64,000 nucleotides of DNA from Streptomyces cyaneochromogenes (GCF_003963535.1 NZ_CP034539.1:8494001-8558000); one strand, 5' to 3'. Counted from the first letter of the stretch, positions 23,938 through 33,272 are shown. The notes: generated by a model not told the origin, from the letters alone. Numbers and translations: made by a program.

Positions 23938-24309
23938 TCAGCCGGCCGCCCGCTCCGCCGCACCGCGCTCCACACAGAACTCGTTGCCCTCCGGATCGGC
24001 GAGGACCGCCCAGCCCGTGCCGTCCGGGTTGCGGCGGTCGTCGACGAGCGTGGCACCGAGAGCGAGAACCCGCTCGACCTCCTCGTCCCGGGTGCGATCG
24101 TCCGGCTGAAGGTCCAGGTGCACCCGGTTCTTGACGGACTTGGGCTCCGGGACGGTGACGAACAGCAGCCCCGCCTCCTCGATCAGCACGTCCTCGTCCC
24201 CCGGCTTGTTGTCCTCGTGCACGGGCAGGCCCAGCACCTGGGACCAGAAGCCGGCGAGGCCGTAGGCGTCGGCGGTGTCGATCGTCACATGGCGGATCTT
24301 CGATGTCAT
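23938..24309 (-). CDS. VOC-family (glyoxalase/bleomycin-resistance-like) protein
   Basis: A 123-residue protein starting at ATG 24309 (MTSKIRHVTIDTADAYGLAGFWSQVLG). It contains the paired beta-alpha-beta-beta-beta modules of the vicinal-oxygen-chelate fold; RVHLDLQPDD and LADPEGNEFCVE carry the usual metal or ligand positions. Members isomerise, open rings or simply bind toxic compounds; the role here is unknown. The open frame continues upstream to 24771 but has no conserved sequence there. Convergent with ogt. Confidence 0.85.
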   Translation of the reverse strand: MTSKIRHVTIDTADAYGLAGFWSQVLGLPVHEDNKPGDEDVLIEEAGLLFVTVPEPKSVKNRVHLDLQPDDRTRDEEVERVLALGATLVDDRRNPDGTGWAVLADPEGNEFCVERGAAERAAG

Positions 24310-24466
24310 GACACGGATTCTGTTGTACGCCCCGAGCCCGCGCAGCGCCTTTTCAGCCCTGACCTGTATGGCGTATCGCGGTCTCCCGCCCGAGTGACCC
24401 CGGTGGCGCGAGCCGCTGGATCCCTGGTGTCTGGACGAAGGGGGAGAAGGCAGAAGGCGGGAGACC

Positions 24467-25105
24467 ATGGAGCGGAAGCACGAGCGCCTCGCGACACCCC
24501 GGGCCGCCGGGGTGGCCGGGGTCGTGTTCGCGATCCTGATGGCCGTGGCCATCGTCCTGGTGCGCACCGCTCTGCCGGACGGGGCCGACGGGGACGAGGT
24601 CACACTCGACGCCGCGCAGCGCGGCGCCGTACGGACGGCGCTGGAGTTGCTCCCGTTCGCCGGGATCGCCTTCCTGTGGTTCATGGGCGCCCTGCGTGAG
24701 CAGGCCCGCGAGGGCGAGGACCGGTTCGTCTCCACCGTGTTCCTGGGCAGCGGCCTGGTCTTCGTCGCCACCCTGTTCGGCGCGGCCGCGGCGGCCGGGA
24801 CCGTACTCGACGAGAGTCAGCAGGGGTCTCCCTTCGGGCGCGACTTCGCCTACACCCTGCTCACGACGTACGCGATGCGGATGGCGGCGGTGTTCGTCAT
24901 CACGACCTCGACCATCGGCCGCCGACTCGGCGCCCTCCCGCGCCCGCTGGTCGTCGTGGGCTACCTGGCGGGCCTGACCCTGCTCGTGGTGGGAGCGGAC
25001 GTGCCCTGGTCCGAACTGGTCTTCCCGGCCTGGGCGCTGGTCGTCAGCCTGGACATCCTGTGGGGTCGGCGGACCGCGGGGCCCCGGCCCACCGCCCCGA
25101 GCTGA
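24467..25105 (+). CDS. Four-to-five-helix membrane protein, hypothetical
   Basis: A 212-residue protein with hydrophobic helices near residues 15-35, 62-80, 90-115, 135-150 and 160-195. An acidic loop (LPDGADGDEVTLDAAQRGAVR) follows helix 1. No catalytic motif is seen, and no family name is recognised. ATG 24467 follows GGGAGACC. The 110-bp gap to the ferredoxin gene suggests separate promoters, though the strand is shared. Confidence 0.65.
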   Translation: MERKHERLATPRAAGVAGVVFAILMAVAIVLVRTALPDGADGDEVTLDAAQRGAVRTALELLPFAGIAFLWFMGALREQAREGEDRFVSTVFLGSGLVFVATLFGAAAAAGTVLDESQQGSPFGRDFAYTLLTTYAMRMAAVFVITTSTIGRRLGALPRPLVVVGYLAGLTLLVVGADVPWSELVFPAWALVVSLDILWGRRTAGPRPTAPS

Positions 25106-25215
25106 GCCGGACGCATCCGCTCACCCGGACGGTCCGCTTCTCGTCGCCGCCTCCGCTGCGGCCACCGAGGCTGGTCGCGGGGGGTGTGACCGCGCCATTG
25201 GAGAGGACCGATGCC

Positions 25216-25443
25216 TTGGTAAGGATCGCCGTCGATCTGAACCGCTGTCAGGGGTACGCGCAGTGCGCGTTCCTCGCCCCCGAGATCTTCGCCATGCACG
25301 GCGAGGAGGCGCTGCTGTACAACCCGGACGCCGACGAGGCACAGCGCGAGAAGCTGGCACAGGCCGCCGCGGCCTGCCCCGTCCAGGCCATCCTGGTCGA
25401 CGCGGTGGACGCACCCGCCGAGGCGGTGTCCGGTGCCCGGTGA
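25216..25443 (+). CDS. 3Fe-4S ferredoxin, P450 partner
   Basis: A 75-residue ferredoxin, VRIAVDLNRCQGYAQCAFLAP, with a C-x2-Y-x2-C site and a distal ACPVQAI Cys. The residue replaced in the cluster loop (Tyr in place of the usual second Cys or His) is typical of [3Fe-4S] ferredoxins that feed actinobacterial P450s. TTG 25216 is chosen because GGAGAGG lies about 8 bases upstream; GTG 25186 and TTG 25198 are alternatives. Its end overlaps the reductase start, and a P450 follows, so electron flow would be reductase to ferredoxin to P450. Confidence 0.85.
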   Translation: MVRIAVDLNRCQGYAQCAFLAPEIFAMHGEEALLYNPDADEAQREKLAQAAAACPVQAILVDAVDAPAEAVSGAR

Positions 25444-26824
25444 CGGATCCCTGGAACAGCTCAGGCGCGAGGGCCGCATCGTCGTCGTCGGCGCCTCGCT
25501 CGCGGGCCTGCGGGCCGCGGAAACCCTGCGTGAGAAGGGCTTCGCGGGCACCCTGACGATGATCGGCGACGAGCCCCACGAGCCGTACGACAGGCCCCCG
25601 CTGTCCAAGCAGGTGCTGCTGGGCAAGGCGGCCGCCGACCGCACCGCGCTGCCCAGGAGCCGAGCCGTCGACGCGACCTGGCGGCTCGGCGTCCCGGCCA
25701 CCGGGCTGGACATGGCCGCCAGGCGGGTGCGGCTCGCCGACGGCGACGAGGTGCCGTACGACCGGCTGCTGATCGCCACCGGCGTACGGGCGAGGCCATG
25801 GCCGCGTGAGGCCGAGGCGGAACTCGACGGCGTCTTCGTGCTGCGGACCCGGGAGGACAGCGCCGCACTCGCGCGACGGCTGGCGGCGGGACCCAAGCGG
25901 GTCCTCGTCATCGGGGCCGGGTTCACCGGCTCGGAGATCGCCTCGGCCTGCCGCGAACGCGGCCTCCCGGTCACCGTCGCCGAACGCGGTGCGGCGCCCC
26001 TGGTGGGCGCGCTCGGCGGGGTGGTCGGCGCGGTCGCCGCCGAGATGCAGCGCGAGCACGGCGTGGACCTGCGGTGCGGGGTCATGGTGACCGCTCTGGA
26101 GGGCGACGCCTCGGGGCGGGTGCGCGCCGCGCATCTGTCCGACGGCTCCACCGTGGAGACCGACGTGGTGATCGTCTCACTCGGCGCCTTCCGCAACACC
26201 GAATGGCTCGCCGGGTCCGGCCTCGGGGCGGGCCCCCGCGGCATCGCCTGCGACGCAGGCTGCCGTGCCTTCGACATCCGCGGAATCGTCACCGACGACA
26301 TCTACGCGGCGGGCGACGTCGCCCGCTGCCCGCACCCCCTCTTCGGCTACCAGTTCCTGTCCCTGGAGCACTGGGGCAACGCCGTCACCCAAGCCGGGGT
26401 CGCGGCGCACAACATGCTCAGCGAGAGCACCGACCGCATCCCCCACATGGAGGTGCCGGCCTTCTGGTCCTCGCAGTTCGGGGTCAACATCAAGTCGGTC
26501 GGGGTGCCGTCGATGGGCACCGAGATCCTCATCTCGCAAGGCTCGCTCAAGGACCACCGGTTCACCGGCGTGTACGGGTACCAAGGGCGCGTCATCGGCG
26601 CTGTCTCCTTCGACCACGCCCGGTGGCTGCCGTTCTACCAGGAGCTGATCGAGACGACCGCGCCGTTCCCGCCGCCGTTCACCACGGTCGACCGGCGCCC
26701 GGACGGACAGCGGCCGCTCGACGCGGACTTCCCCGACCCGTCGGTCCCCACCCACGGGCCCACCGTGACCCTCAGCGGATACTCGCCGGCCGACCGCCGG
26801 ATGACGTTCACCCCGGCGCACTGA
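25433..26824 (+). CDS. NAD(P)H:ferredoxin reductase, FAD-dependent
   Basis: A 463-residue oxygenase-coupled reductase. The FAD fold is RIVVVGASLAGLRAAETLR, followed by the family signature EPYDRPPLSKQVLLG; the NAD(P) fold is RVLVIGAGFTGSEIASACRERG; the second FAD site is DDIYAAGDVARCPHPLFG. The C-terminal domain is of the reductase-C type with FWSSQFGVNIKSVG. It overlaps the ferredoxin gene by 11 bp and is followed by the P450 gene 32 bp later. Confidence 0.9.
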   Translation: MPGDGSLEQLRREGRIVVVGASLAGLRAAETLREKGFAGTLTMIGDEPHEPYDRPPLSKQVLLGKAAADRTALPRSRAVDATWRLGVPATGLDMAARRVRLADGDEVPYDRLLIATGVRARPWPREAEAELDGVFVLRTREDSAALARRLAAGPKRVLVIGAGFTGSEIASACRERGLPVTVAERGAAPLVGALGGVVGAVAAEMQREHGVDLRCGVMVTALEGDASGRVRAAHLSDGSTVETDVVIVSLGAFRNTEWLAGSGLGAGPRGIACDAGCRAFDIRGIVTDDIYAAGDVARCPHPLFGYQFLSLEHWGNAVTQAGVAAHNMLSESTDRIPHMEVPAFWSSQFGVNIKSVGVPSMGTEILISQGSLKDHRFTGVYGYQGRVIGAVSFDHARWLPFYQELIETTAPFPPPFTTVDRRPDGQRPLDADFPDPSVPTHGPTVTLSGYSPADRRMTFTPAH

Positions 26825-26856
26825 CTCGCACGGCCACGAGGACCCTAGGACCCGCC

Positions 26857-28095
26857 ATGACCCAATCCCTGCTGCACCAGATCCTGGACTACACCAACCG
26901 CGCCAACCCCTACCCGATCTACGAGGAGCTGCGGAAGACGCCGGTGCACCACGAAGGTGACGGGCCGTACGTCATCAGCACCTACCACGAGATCCGCAGC
27001 CTCCTGCACGATCCCCGGATCAGCTCCGACGCCCGCAACCTCGCCTCGCAGGCCACCGACCCACTGCCTGAGACGTCCCAGGAGGAGGGCGCCCTGCCGC
27101 CGGGCTTCCTGAAGCTCGACCCGCCGGAACACGACCGGCTGCGCCGCATGACGAACCGGCCCTTCGGCCCGCCGCACTCCCCCCACCGGGTCGACGGAAT
27201 GCGCGGGGAGCTCCACGACATCGTCACCGGCCTCATCGACGGCATCGGCGACCCCGGCCGGATCGACCTGGTGGAGCAGTTCTCCTACCCCTTCCCGGTG
27301 ACGGTGATCTGCCGGCTGCTCGGCGTGCCGCGCGAGGACGAGGCACGCTTCCACACCTGGGCCGACACCCTCGCCGCGAGCCTGGACCCCGACCCGGACG
27401 CCGATCCCGCCGAGCGGGGCAAGGGCGCCCACGACGCCCGTATGCAGCTGGGCATGTACCTGGCCGGCCTGATCGAGGAACGCCGCAAGAACCCCGGCGA
27501 CGACATGCTCTCCCAGCTGGCGACGGCCAAGGGCGAGGACGGCCCCATGACCACCATGGAACTCCTCAGCACCGCCGCCCTGCTGCTGATCGCGGGGCAC
27601 GAGACCACCGTCAACCTCATCACCAACGGAATGCTGACCCTGCTGCGCCATCCCGACGTCCTCCAGCGCCTGCGCGAGGATCCGCGGCTGGCCGTGCCCC
27701 TCGTCGAGGAACTGCTGCGCTTCGAGCCGCCGGTGCAACTGGTGCCGCAGCGCACCACCCTCGCCGACATCGAGGTCCGCGGAGTCACCATCCCCAAGGG
27801 CGCCTCCCTCTGGCTGGTCCTGGCCTCCGGCAACCGCGACCCCCAGCGCTTCGACGACCCGAACCGCTTCGACCCCGACCGCCCGGACATCCAGCACCTC
27901 GGCCTCGGCAGCGGCATCCACAGCTGCTTCGGCGCACCCCTCGCCCGACTGGAAACCCAGCTCGCCCTCTCGGAGCTGGCCCGAAGGCTGGAAAACCCAC
28001 GCCTGCTGGAGGACCCGCCCCCCTACCGACAGAACGCCGTGCTGCGCGGCCCGCGGCATCTGCACATCACCTGCGACGGGATCCGTCCGCGGTAG
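26857..28095 (+). CDS. Cytochrome P450 of a ferredoxin/reductase operon
   Basis: A 412-residue P450. LDPPEHDRLRRM is the C-helix haem-propionate motif, LLLIAGHETTVN the I-helix near residue 246, and GSGIHSCFGAPLARLE the haem loop with Cys near residue 356. Sequence features are close to the CYP107-type hydroxylases of actinomycetes, but no subfamily is claimed. It forms an operon with its own ferredoxin and ferredoxin reductase, an arrangement that suits catabolic or detoxifying oxidation. No other biosynthetic gene is beside it. Confidence 0.9.
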   Translation: MTQSLLHQILDYTNRANPYPIYEELRKTPVHHEGDGPYVISTYHEIRSLLHDPRISSDARNLASQATDPLPETSQEEGALPPGFLKLDPPEHDRLRRMTNRPFGPPHSPHRVDGMRGELHDIVTGLIDGIGDPGRIDLVEQFSYPFPVTVICRLLGVPREDEARFHTWADTLAASLDPDPDADPAERGKGAHDARMQLGMYLAGLIEERRKNPGDDMLSQLATAKGEDGPMTTMELLSTAALLLIAGHETTVNLITNGMLTLLRHPDVLQRLREDPRLAVPLVEELLRFEPPVQLVPQRTTLADIEVRGVTIPKGASLWLVLASGNRDPQRFDDPNRFDPDRPDIQHLGLGSGIHSCFGAPLARLETQLALSELARRLENPRLLEDPPPYRQNAVLRGPRHLHITCDGIRPR

Positions 28096-28294
28096 TGCTT
28101 CGTTCAGCCGTGCCTCGTCGGGAACAACGCTTCAGATCAGGCTCACCAGATGGTGGGGCGGTGTGGACGCGGCCGTTGGTGGGCATCCCGTGTGCATCAA
28201 CATCCGTGTGGTTGCGCGGTGTTGATCCGCTGCGCGATGCTTTTCCGGCTGCCGTGGCGACCCGGGGCGGTGCGAGCGAGGGGGGCAACCATCC

Positions 28295-29299
28295 ATGCGG
28301 GTGAGAGTTGTTGTGCGTTGGCTCGGGGTCAACACCGAGGCGGTGCTGGCGCTCGTGACGGCGGCGATCGTCGGCGTGCTCGGCCTGTCTGGTGCCGTGC
28401 CCACCTCCATCGTCAACAGCGCCATCCTCGTCACTCTGGCCGCGTTGGCGCTCTCCGTGCTGCGCGACCGATGGAATGCCGAGACCGAACCCAACGCACG
28501 GGTGACCCTGCTCGCCGCCCACCAGTCGCTGGAGCTGCTGCCGACCCACATCGAGCGGATCAGCGTCATCGAGAAGACTCTTTCCGAGCGCCGAGCGGCC
28601 CTCGACGAAGGGTCCACCATCACGGTGTTGCGCGGGAACGACATCACGGAGTCCTTGACGGAGGCGCGAAGCGAGGCCAAGGAGTGGATCTTCCGTGGCG
28701 GCACCGCGACGTTCGTACGGGCTGTCGTCCTCCCCGAGTGCGTACAGCGCGCCCGCAGCAACCACCGTCCGTTACGCGTCCGCATGGAGATCCTCGATCC
28801 CGGGAACGTCGCGCTCTGCGAGCGCTACGCCAATTTCTTCCGGCACGGCGTCGAGGACCCCAACGAGGATGAGCAGACCTGGACCGCCAAAGGGACCCAG
28901 GTTGAGCTGTTCGCCACCATCGTCGCCTCGTGCTGGTGGAAGCAGCGCTACCCACCGCTGGAGATCGCGGTCGCGCTTTCGCCGACCATGACCCTCTTCC
29001 GCTGGGACATGACGCAGAACCGCCTGTTCATCACCGAGCGCGGCCCGCGCTTCCCGGCACTGATGATCACCGAGGGGCGCTTCTACTACGACTACTGGCG
29101 CAGCGAACTGCTGGAACACTTCAACCAGGCACGCGAGTTGCAACTCCGCAAGGCGTGCCCCCTCAGCGCGCAGCCGACCGGTGACGAGGTGCGGGAACTG
29201 TTCTCCCGGCTACAGTTGGAGCTTCCAGACGACTTCACCGACGACGACGTGCAACTCATCATCAGACAAGCTGTCAATGCCGAGAACCCCTACACCTGA
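28295..29299 (+). CDS. Membrane-anchored protein of unknown function, paired with a cupin
   Basis: A 334-residue protein with two N-terminal membrane helices (about residues 13-36 and 40-58), then a charged helical linker (LSERRAALDEG) and a 230-residue cytoplasmic domain. The domain includes EWIFRGGTATFVRAVVLPE and RVRMEILDPGNVALCERYANFF, which resemble the R...LDP...C..Y pattern of some phospholipase-D-like uncharacterised proteins, but a full HKD motif is not seen. ATG 28295 follows GAGGGGGG. The next gene overlaps by 23 bp. Function unknown. Confidence 0.65.
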   Translation: MRVRVVVRWLGVNTEAVLALVTAAIVGVLGLSGAVPTSIVNSAILVTLAALALSVLRDRWNAETEPNARVTLLAAHQSLELLPTHIERISVIEKTLSERRAALDEGSTITVLRGNDITESLTEARSEAKEWIFRGGTATFVRAVVLPECVQRARSNHRPLRVRMEILDPGNVALCERYANFFRHGVEDPNEDEQTWTAKGTQVELFATIVASCWWKQRYPPLEIAVALSPTMTLFRWDMTQNRLFITERGPRFPALMITEGRFYYDYWRSELLEHFNQARELQLRKACPLSAQPTGDEVRELFSRLQLELPDDFTDDDVQLIIRQAVNAENPYT

Positions 29300-29921
29300 A
29301 GACGTCATCATCGCAGCTCTGCGCGACGGCGACACGGCGACCGTCGAAGAGTGGGCGTGGCGGGCCCTGCATGCGCTCGTCCCCGGCCGGTCCGCCGCCC
29401 CTGCCGTGCGGCATCCGCTGGAGTTCACCTGCCTGCCGCTGTACCGGCACGACGACAGCGGTCTGTGCCTGCACGTATGGACAGAGGACGACGAGGCGGT
29501 CTCGCCGGTCGTCCACGCACACAGCTGGGACCTGTGGAGCTATGTCCTGTGCGGCACCGTCTTCAACCAGGTCGTCACCGTGCGCGACTGCGCCGAGCGC
29601 CCCGAGCACCGGCTATACGAGGCGAGGAGTGTGTGGGGCGTCGACGAAATGCGTGCGACGGAGCGCCTCGTCGGGTGCACACCCCAGGTCCCTCAGGAGA
29701 TTCCCGTCGGCCACATCTACCGGCTCCCCTCAGGGGTCTTCCACCGCAGCGGCCATCGTGGCCTCAGCGCCACGATCGTGCTCGGCGAGCACCACGCGGA
29801 CCGCAAGAACCTCGTCCTCGGCCCCCTGGATGTAGCCCCTCCGCCTGACCTGCCGCGCGTCGCCTGCCCCCCGCACGAGGTCCGCGACCTGGTACAGCGC
29901 GTTCTGGGCCTTCGGAGTTGA
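29277..29921 (+). CDS. Cupin-like protein, second gene of the pair
   Basis: A 214-residue soluble protein from ATG 29277. The core is cupin-like: VVHAHSWDLWSYVLCGTVFNQ contains an H-x-H and a Gly turn as in cupin motif 1, and YRLPSGVFHRSGHRGLSATIVLG supplies the motif-2 His. Length and the His pattern fit a metal-binding double-stranded beta-helix, similar in outline to cysteine-dioxygenase-like proteins. It overlaps the membrane protein gene, so the two are translated together and probably act together. Substrate unknown. Confidence 0.65.
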   Translation: MPRTPTPEDVIIAALRDGDTATVEEWAWRALHALVPGRSAAPAVRHPLEFTCLPLYRHDDSGLCLHVWTEDDEAVSPVVHAHSWDLWSYVLCGTVFNQVVTVRDCAERPEHRLYEARSVWGVDEMRATERLVGCTPQVPQEIPVGHIYRLPSGVFHRSGHRGLSATIVLGEHHADRKNLVLGPLDVAPPPDLPRVACPPHEVRDLVQRVLGLRS

Positions 29922-30004
29922 GCGGCACGGCGGCCTCTGCGGCGTTCCGTGCCGCCTGCCGTGTCCGTCGGATGCTTCCCTCGCTGTGTCGTGAGCTCCC
30001 AGCC

Positions 30005-30100
30005 TGTCTCCGTGTCGAGCCTGCCCAGCAGCTTCGGCAGGGGGGCGCCGATGGGCTCCCGAAGGACTTCCTCGGCGCGGTCGCCGTACGGCGTTGGCTG
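30005..30100 (-). pseudogene. 3-prime scrap of a sir2-type gene
   Basis: Minus-strand reading gives QPTPYGDRAEEVLREPIGAP and then LPKLLGRLDTETG. This aligns with the C-terminal end of the intact Sir2 at 35226 (EPTPYDDQAHDVVREPIGTA, LPELLHRLRAE). Similarity stops abruptly near 30100, leaving only about 32 codons. The remainder of the 353-bp gap between 29922 and 30274 shows no gene. Confidence 0.75.
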
Positions 30101-30274
30101 GCTCCCGTGCTGTTGCCAGCTGGTCTGTCTCTCAGGGGGGTGACTTTTGCGGCCATGCGGCAACTCATGGGCGACCACAACCGGCAAGTTGTGACGGCGA
30201 GTTGACTTGGCTAGCCTGAGATGGGGTGCTGTGCCGCACATGAGCCGAGCACCCAACGGCACTCAGGGGGGTGG

Positions 30275-31069
30275 ATGCTGAACTTCCTTAAGCAGCATGC
30301 GTCGGTGATCGTCATTACGCTGCTGGGTGCGACACTGGCGGCAATCGGCTTCTACACGCAATTTGCGGCAGGGGACAAGCCGAGCAGCCATCGCGATTAC
30401 ATGATGTGGGCAGGTACCCTTTCGCAAGTCGGAGTGGTGCTTCTTGGTGCAATCCAGGTGATCCGAGTAGAGCGAAAGAGTAGTCGCATTCAGGCGCTTT
30501 CTGTGGACTATCAAACGCGATTGAATGAGACGCTCGACATCGCGCTAAAGCCGCTTACTCAAGCCTTGGCTGACCTGTCGGAAGAGCCTACTGTCGCCGA
30601 TAAGAGATATCACCTTGGTAATGTTGAAGGTACGGCACTGACCGTTGCGGCATCTCTAATGACGCGACAGAATGTCCCGATAACAACTAAAGGTGCGCGA
30701 GCTTCGCTCTACTTGCTCGATAGTGCTGGCGGGCAATTGGAGCTGAAGGGCTCTCGCGGGCGGGCGGTAGGGCCGAGGGTGCGCTTCGATTTGTCCACAC
30801 CTGACGGTCTCTATATGAAGAAGACGTTGGACGATGGCGTCCCCGTCCTGATTGACGGGATCACTACCACGAAGCGTTTCCCTGCAAGTGATCCACTTAA
30901 GGATTATGACGCGGTAATCGTCGTGCGAGTTCAAGCTGATGGAGCATCGGGCAGGACAACAGGTGTCCTGTGTGTGGATGCACCGGAGGCTGGAGACTTG
31001 AATGAAACTCACAGGGCCTTCACTCAAGTGCTAGCCAATGTGTTGGGGGTGGCGTATGCGCAGGTCTAA
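30275..31069 (+). CDS. Two-helix membrane protein with a GAF-like domain
   Basis: A 264-residue protein from ATG 30275. Two membrane helices occupy residues 8-28 and 45-65; a coiled linker (SRIQALSVDYQTRLNETL) leads to a C-terminal GAF-like domain of about 140 residues (ALTVAASLMTRQN..., ARASLYLLDSAGG..., TTGVLCVDAPEAGDL...THRAFTQVLANVLG). GAF domains bind small molecules such as nucleotides. Codon use is less GC-rich than in neighbours, suggesting transfer. It overlaps the next gene by 14 bp. Possible sensor of a defence or stress module; this is inference. Confidence 0.7.
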   Translation: MLNFLKQHASVIVITLLGATLAAIGFYTQFAAGDKPSSHRDYMMWAGTLSQVGVVLLGAIQVIRVERKSSRIQALSVDYQTRLNETLDIALKPLTQALADLSEEPTVADKRYHLGNVEGTALTVAASLMTRQNVPITTKGARASLYLLDSAGGQLELKGSRGRAVGPRVRFDLSTPDGLYMKKTLDDGVPVLIDGITTTKRFPASDPLKDYDAVIVVRVQADGASGRTTGVLCVDAPEAGDLNETHRAFTQVLANVLGVAYAQV

Positions 31070-31367
31070 TCTGAATCCTGACGACCCCGAGGTGGATTAC
31101 GTCATAGCCGAAATGAGGCTGCAGGCTCATCGTGTGGCCGAGCAAGAGGTTGCGAACCGAATTGCTCGAGGTGATGAACCGGTCTGGGATCGTCTGGGGT
31201 ACGTCGCAATGATTATCGTTGGACTGGCGATAACTGTGTTGCTCGGGCTCGCTGGAGCTGTTTGGATCAGTGTCCTCGCAGGGATTTCCGCCTCAGCCAG
31301 TGGGTTCCTCTTGCGGCAGTCGTTGAAGGCCGAAAGGCGCGATGGGACTGGGTTCACGGCAGCCTAG
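31056..31367 (+). CDS. Small two-helix membrane protein, partner of the GAF protein
   Basis: A 103-residue protein from ATG 31056: a charged N-terminal helical region (VIAEMRLQAHRVAEQEVANRIARG), then two membrane helices (YVAMIIVGLAITVLLGLAG and WISVLAGISASASGFLL) and a basic tail. It begins inside the upstream gene. The stop TAG at 31365 comes from the CTAG at the left end of the IS701-type element, so the original C-terminus may have been longer. The layout resembles membrane effectors that work with a soluble sensing domain, but no family is recognised. Confidence 0.6.
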   Translation: MRRSNLNPDDPEVDYVIAEMRLQAHRVAEQEVANRIARGDEPVWDRLGYVAMIIVGLAITVLLGLAGAVWISVLAGISASASGFLLRQSLKAERRDGTGFTAA

Positions 31368-32657
31368 TACTGCAGCCGCAGTTGCTGTGGCCGGTGGGCC
31401 CGACGCTCATTGAGCCGGGCACGGGCGGGGAAGTGCAGGGCTGGCCGGCGGGGCTGGAGGTGCTGCAGGACCGGATCGGTCAGCTGCAGCGGAAGAACGG
31501 CTGGACGCTGGCCGAGCAGGCCAGCGAGCGGTGTCCGGACGGCATGCAGCGGTTGTTGAACCCAGGCCGACTGGGACGCGGACGCGGTCCGTGACGAGGT
31601 CCGGTCCTTCGTGGTGGAGCATCTCGCCGCGGACGACGGCGTGTTGATCGTGGACGAGACCGGGTTCGTGAAGAAGGGCGTGCGGTCGGCCGGGGTGCAG
31701 CGGCAGTGCACCGGCACTACCGGGAAGAACGACAACTGCCAGCTCGGGGTGTTCCTCGCCTACGCTTCCGTCGCGGGCCGCGCGCTGATCGACCGCGAGC
31801 TGTACCTGCCCACCTCATGGACGGAGATGCCGAGCGCCGGGCGGACGCGCGGATCGGCCAGGATGTCGCGTTCGCCACCAAGCCCGTCCTGGCCGAGGCG
31901 ATGCTGCAGCGGGCAATGGTGGCCGGGGTGCCGTTTCGCTGGGTGTGCGGGGACGAGGTCTACGGCGACAACCCCGCCCTCAGGTCCTGGCTGACCGGCC
32001 AACAGCTGGCGTATGTGCTGGCCATCGGCTATGAACACCGGCTCGGGCCGCGTGGGCAGAACGCCCGCACCCTGGCGGCGATCCTGCCCGAGGACGTCTG
32101 GGAGATCCACTCAGCCAGCGACGGCGCCCACGGGCTGCGCGAGTACGCCTGGACCTAGTTCTCGCTACCGGACCGAGAGGCCGCCGACGGCTTCTCCACC
32201 GTGCTGCTGATCCGCCGCCACCCAACCACCGGAGAGCGGGCGTACAACCTGGTGCACGCGTCGCTGGGGACGCCGCCAGCGGAGATCGTGCGAGCCGCCG
32301 GTGCCAACTAAGCGATCGAGGAATGCTTCCAGGCCGCCAAGAACGAGGTCGGACTGGACCACTACCAGGCACGCCAGTACCGGGCCTGGTACCGGCACAT
32401 CACCCTGGCCCTAGTGGCCGCCGTCCACCTGACCGCGCTACAGGTCAGCACCGGCGAAAAGGGGGAAGCAACCGCGACTTGATCCGACTGGGCGTGAACG
32501 AAATCAGACGCCTGCTGGCCAAGGTCGTCCACACCGTCCGACATGAGGCCGGACACATCCTGCACTGGTCACGCTGGCGACGCCGGCACCAGCACCGAGC
32601 CCGCCTCAGCCACTACCGCCGCCGCGGCCACCGACCCCCATAACTGCGGCTGCAGTA
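31364..32657 (+). mobile_element. IS701-type insertion sequence, decayed
   Basis: The inverted repeat TACTGCAGCCGCAGTT starts at 31368 and its reverse complement ends at 32657, about 1.29 kb apart. The transposase is IS701-like (LIVDETGFVKKGVRSAGVQR, WVCGDEVYGDNPALRSWLT, LIRRHPTTGERAY) but broken: an internal deletion near 31480, frame changes near 31560 and 31820, an in-frame TAG at 32157 and a TAA near 32309. It is not mobile on its own. No clean target duplication is visible at these ends. Its insertion ended the small membrane protein gene to its left. Confidence 0.8.
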
Positions 32658-32767
32658 TTTTAGGCCTCAGGATCTCTCGCCCATGGCAGCTCCCGCCCGA
32701 AGCCGCTCCACGCCAACTGCGCGTTACGGTGCAGTTCACACGTGGTAGGGAGCGGACAGGGGTGATC

Positions 32768-33214
32768 ATGAACGACGAGACGATCAAGGTAGGCGACATC
32801 TTGCGTGTCAGCTGTACCTTCGCCCCCACACGGGTGGTCAAGGTCTCAGACTGGGACGTGTCCATCGTCTGGCCATGGGAGCAGATCGATCCTGACTCTG
32901 AAATCCAGTGGAACGGACAGTACGCCATCCCGCGCAGGCAAGGCTCCTTCGAGTCTCGGATGAGCCTCTTCCAGACCGATCCTGCCCCCTGGACGCTATC
33001 TACGGGCGACAACTGCGGCGTGGGTATTCCCGAGCAGTTGGTACGGGTGATCGACATCGGGTATTGCGATCCGCCTCAAGACGTTGGGTGGCTGCCGCGT
33101 CCGCACACGATGTTGATCGTGCTACCCGTCGATTACGAGGATCCCCATGGTCTCGCTGAGGGCGACACAATCTCAATGCCATCCGTGGCGCCGGTCACGT
33201 TCGAGCTTGTGTAG
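32768..33214 (+). CDS. Hypothetical protein between IS701-type ends
   Basis: A 148-residue protein from ATG 32768, GC moderate, with GGGG six bases upstream. It begins MNDETIKVGDILRVSC and contains Trp-rich beta segments (VKVSDWDVSIVWPWEQIDPD) with a C-terminal acidic stretch. The Trp/Asp pattern hints at a small all-beta fold. No family is recognised. It is bounded left by the right end of the IS701-type element and right by another IS701-type end, so it may have arrived as passenger DNA. Confidence 0.6.
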   Translation: MNDETIKVGDILRVSCTFAPTRVVKVSDWDVSIVWPWEQIDPDSEIQWNGQYAIPRRQGSFESRMSLFQTDPAPWTLSTGDNCGVGIPEQLVRVIDIGYCDPPQDVGWLPRPHTMLIVLPVDYEDPHGLAEGDTISMPSVAPVTFELV

Positions 33215-33272
33215 CAGCGACTTGCTCCAGCGGGTGAACAGGTTGCCCGATCGGTCGGGTAGTCATGGATCA

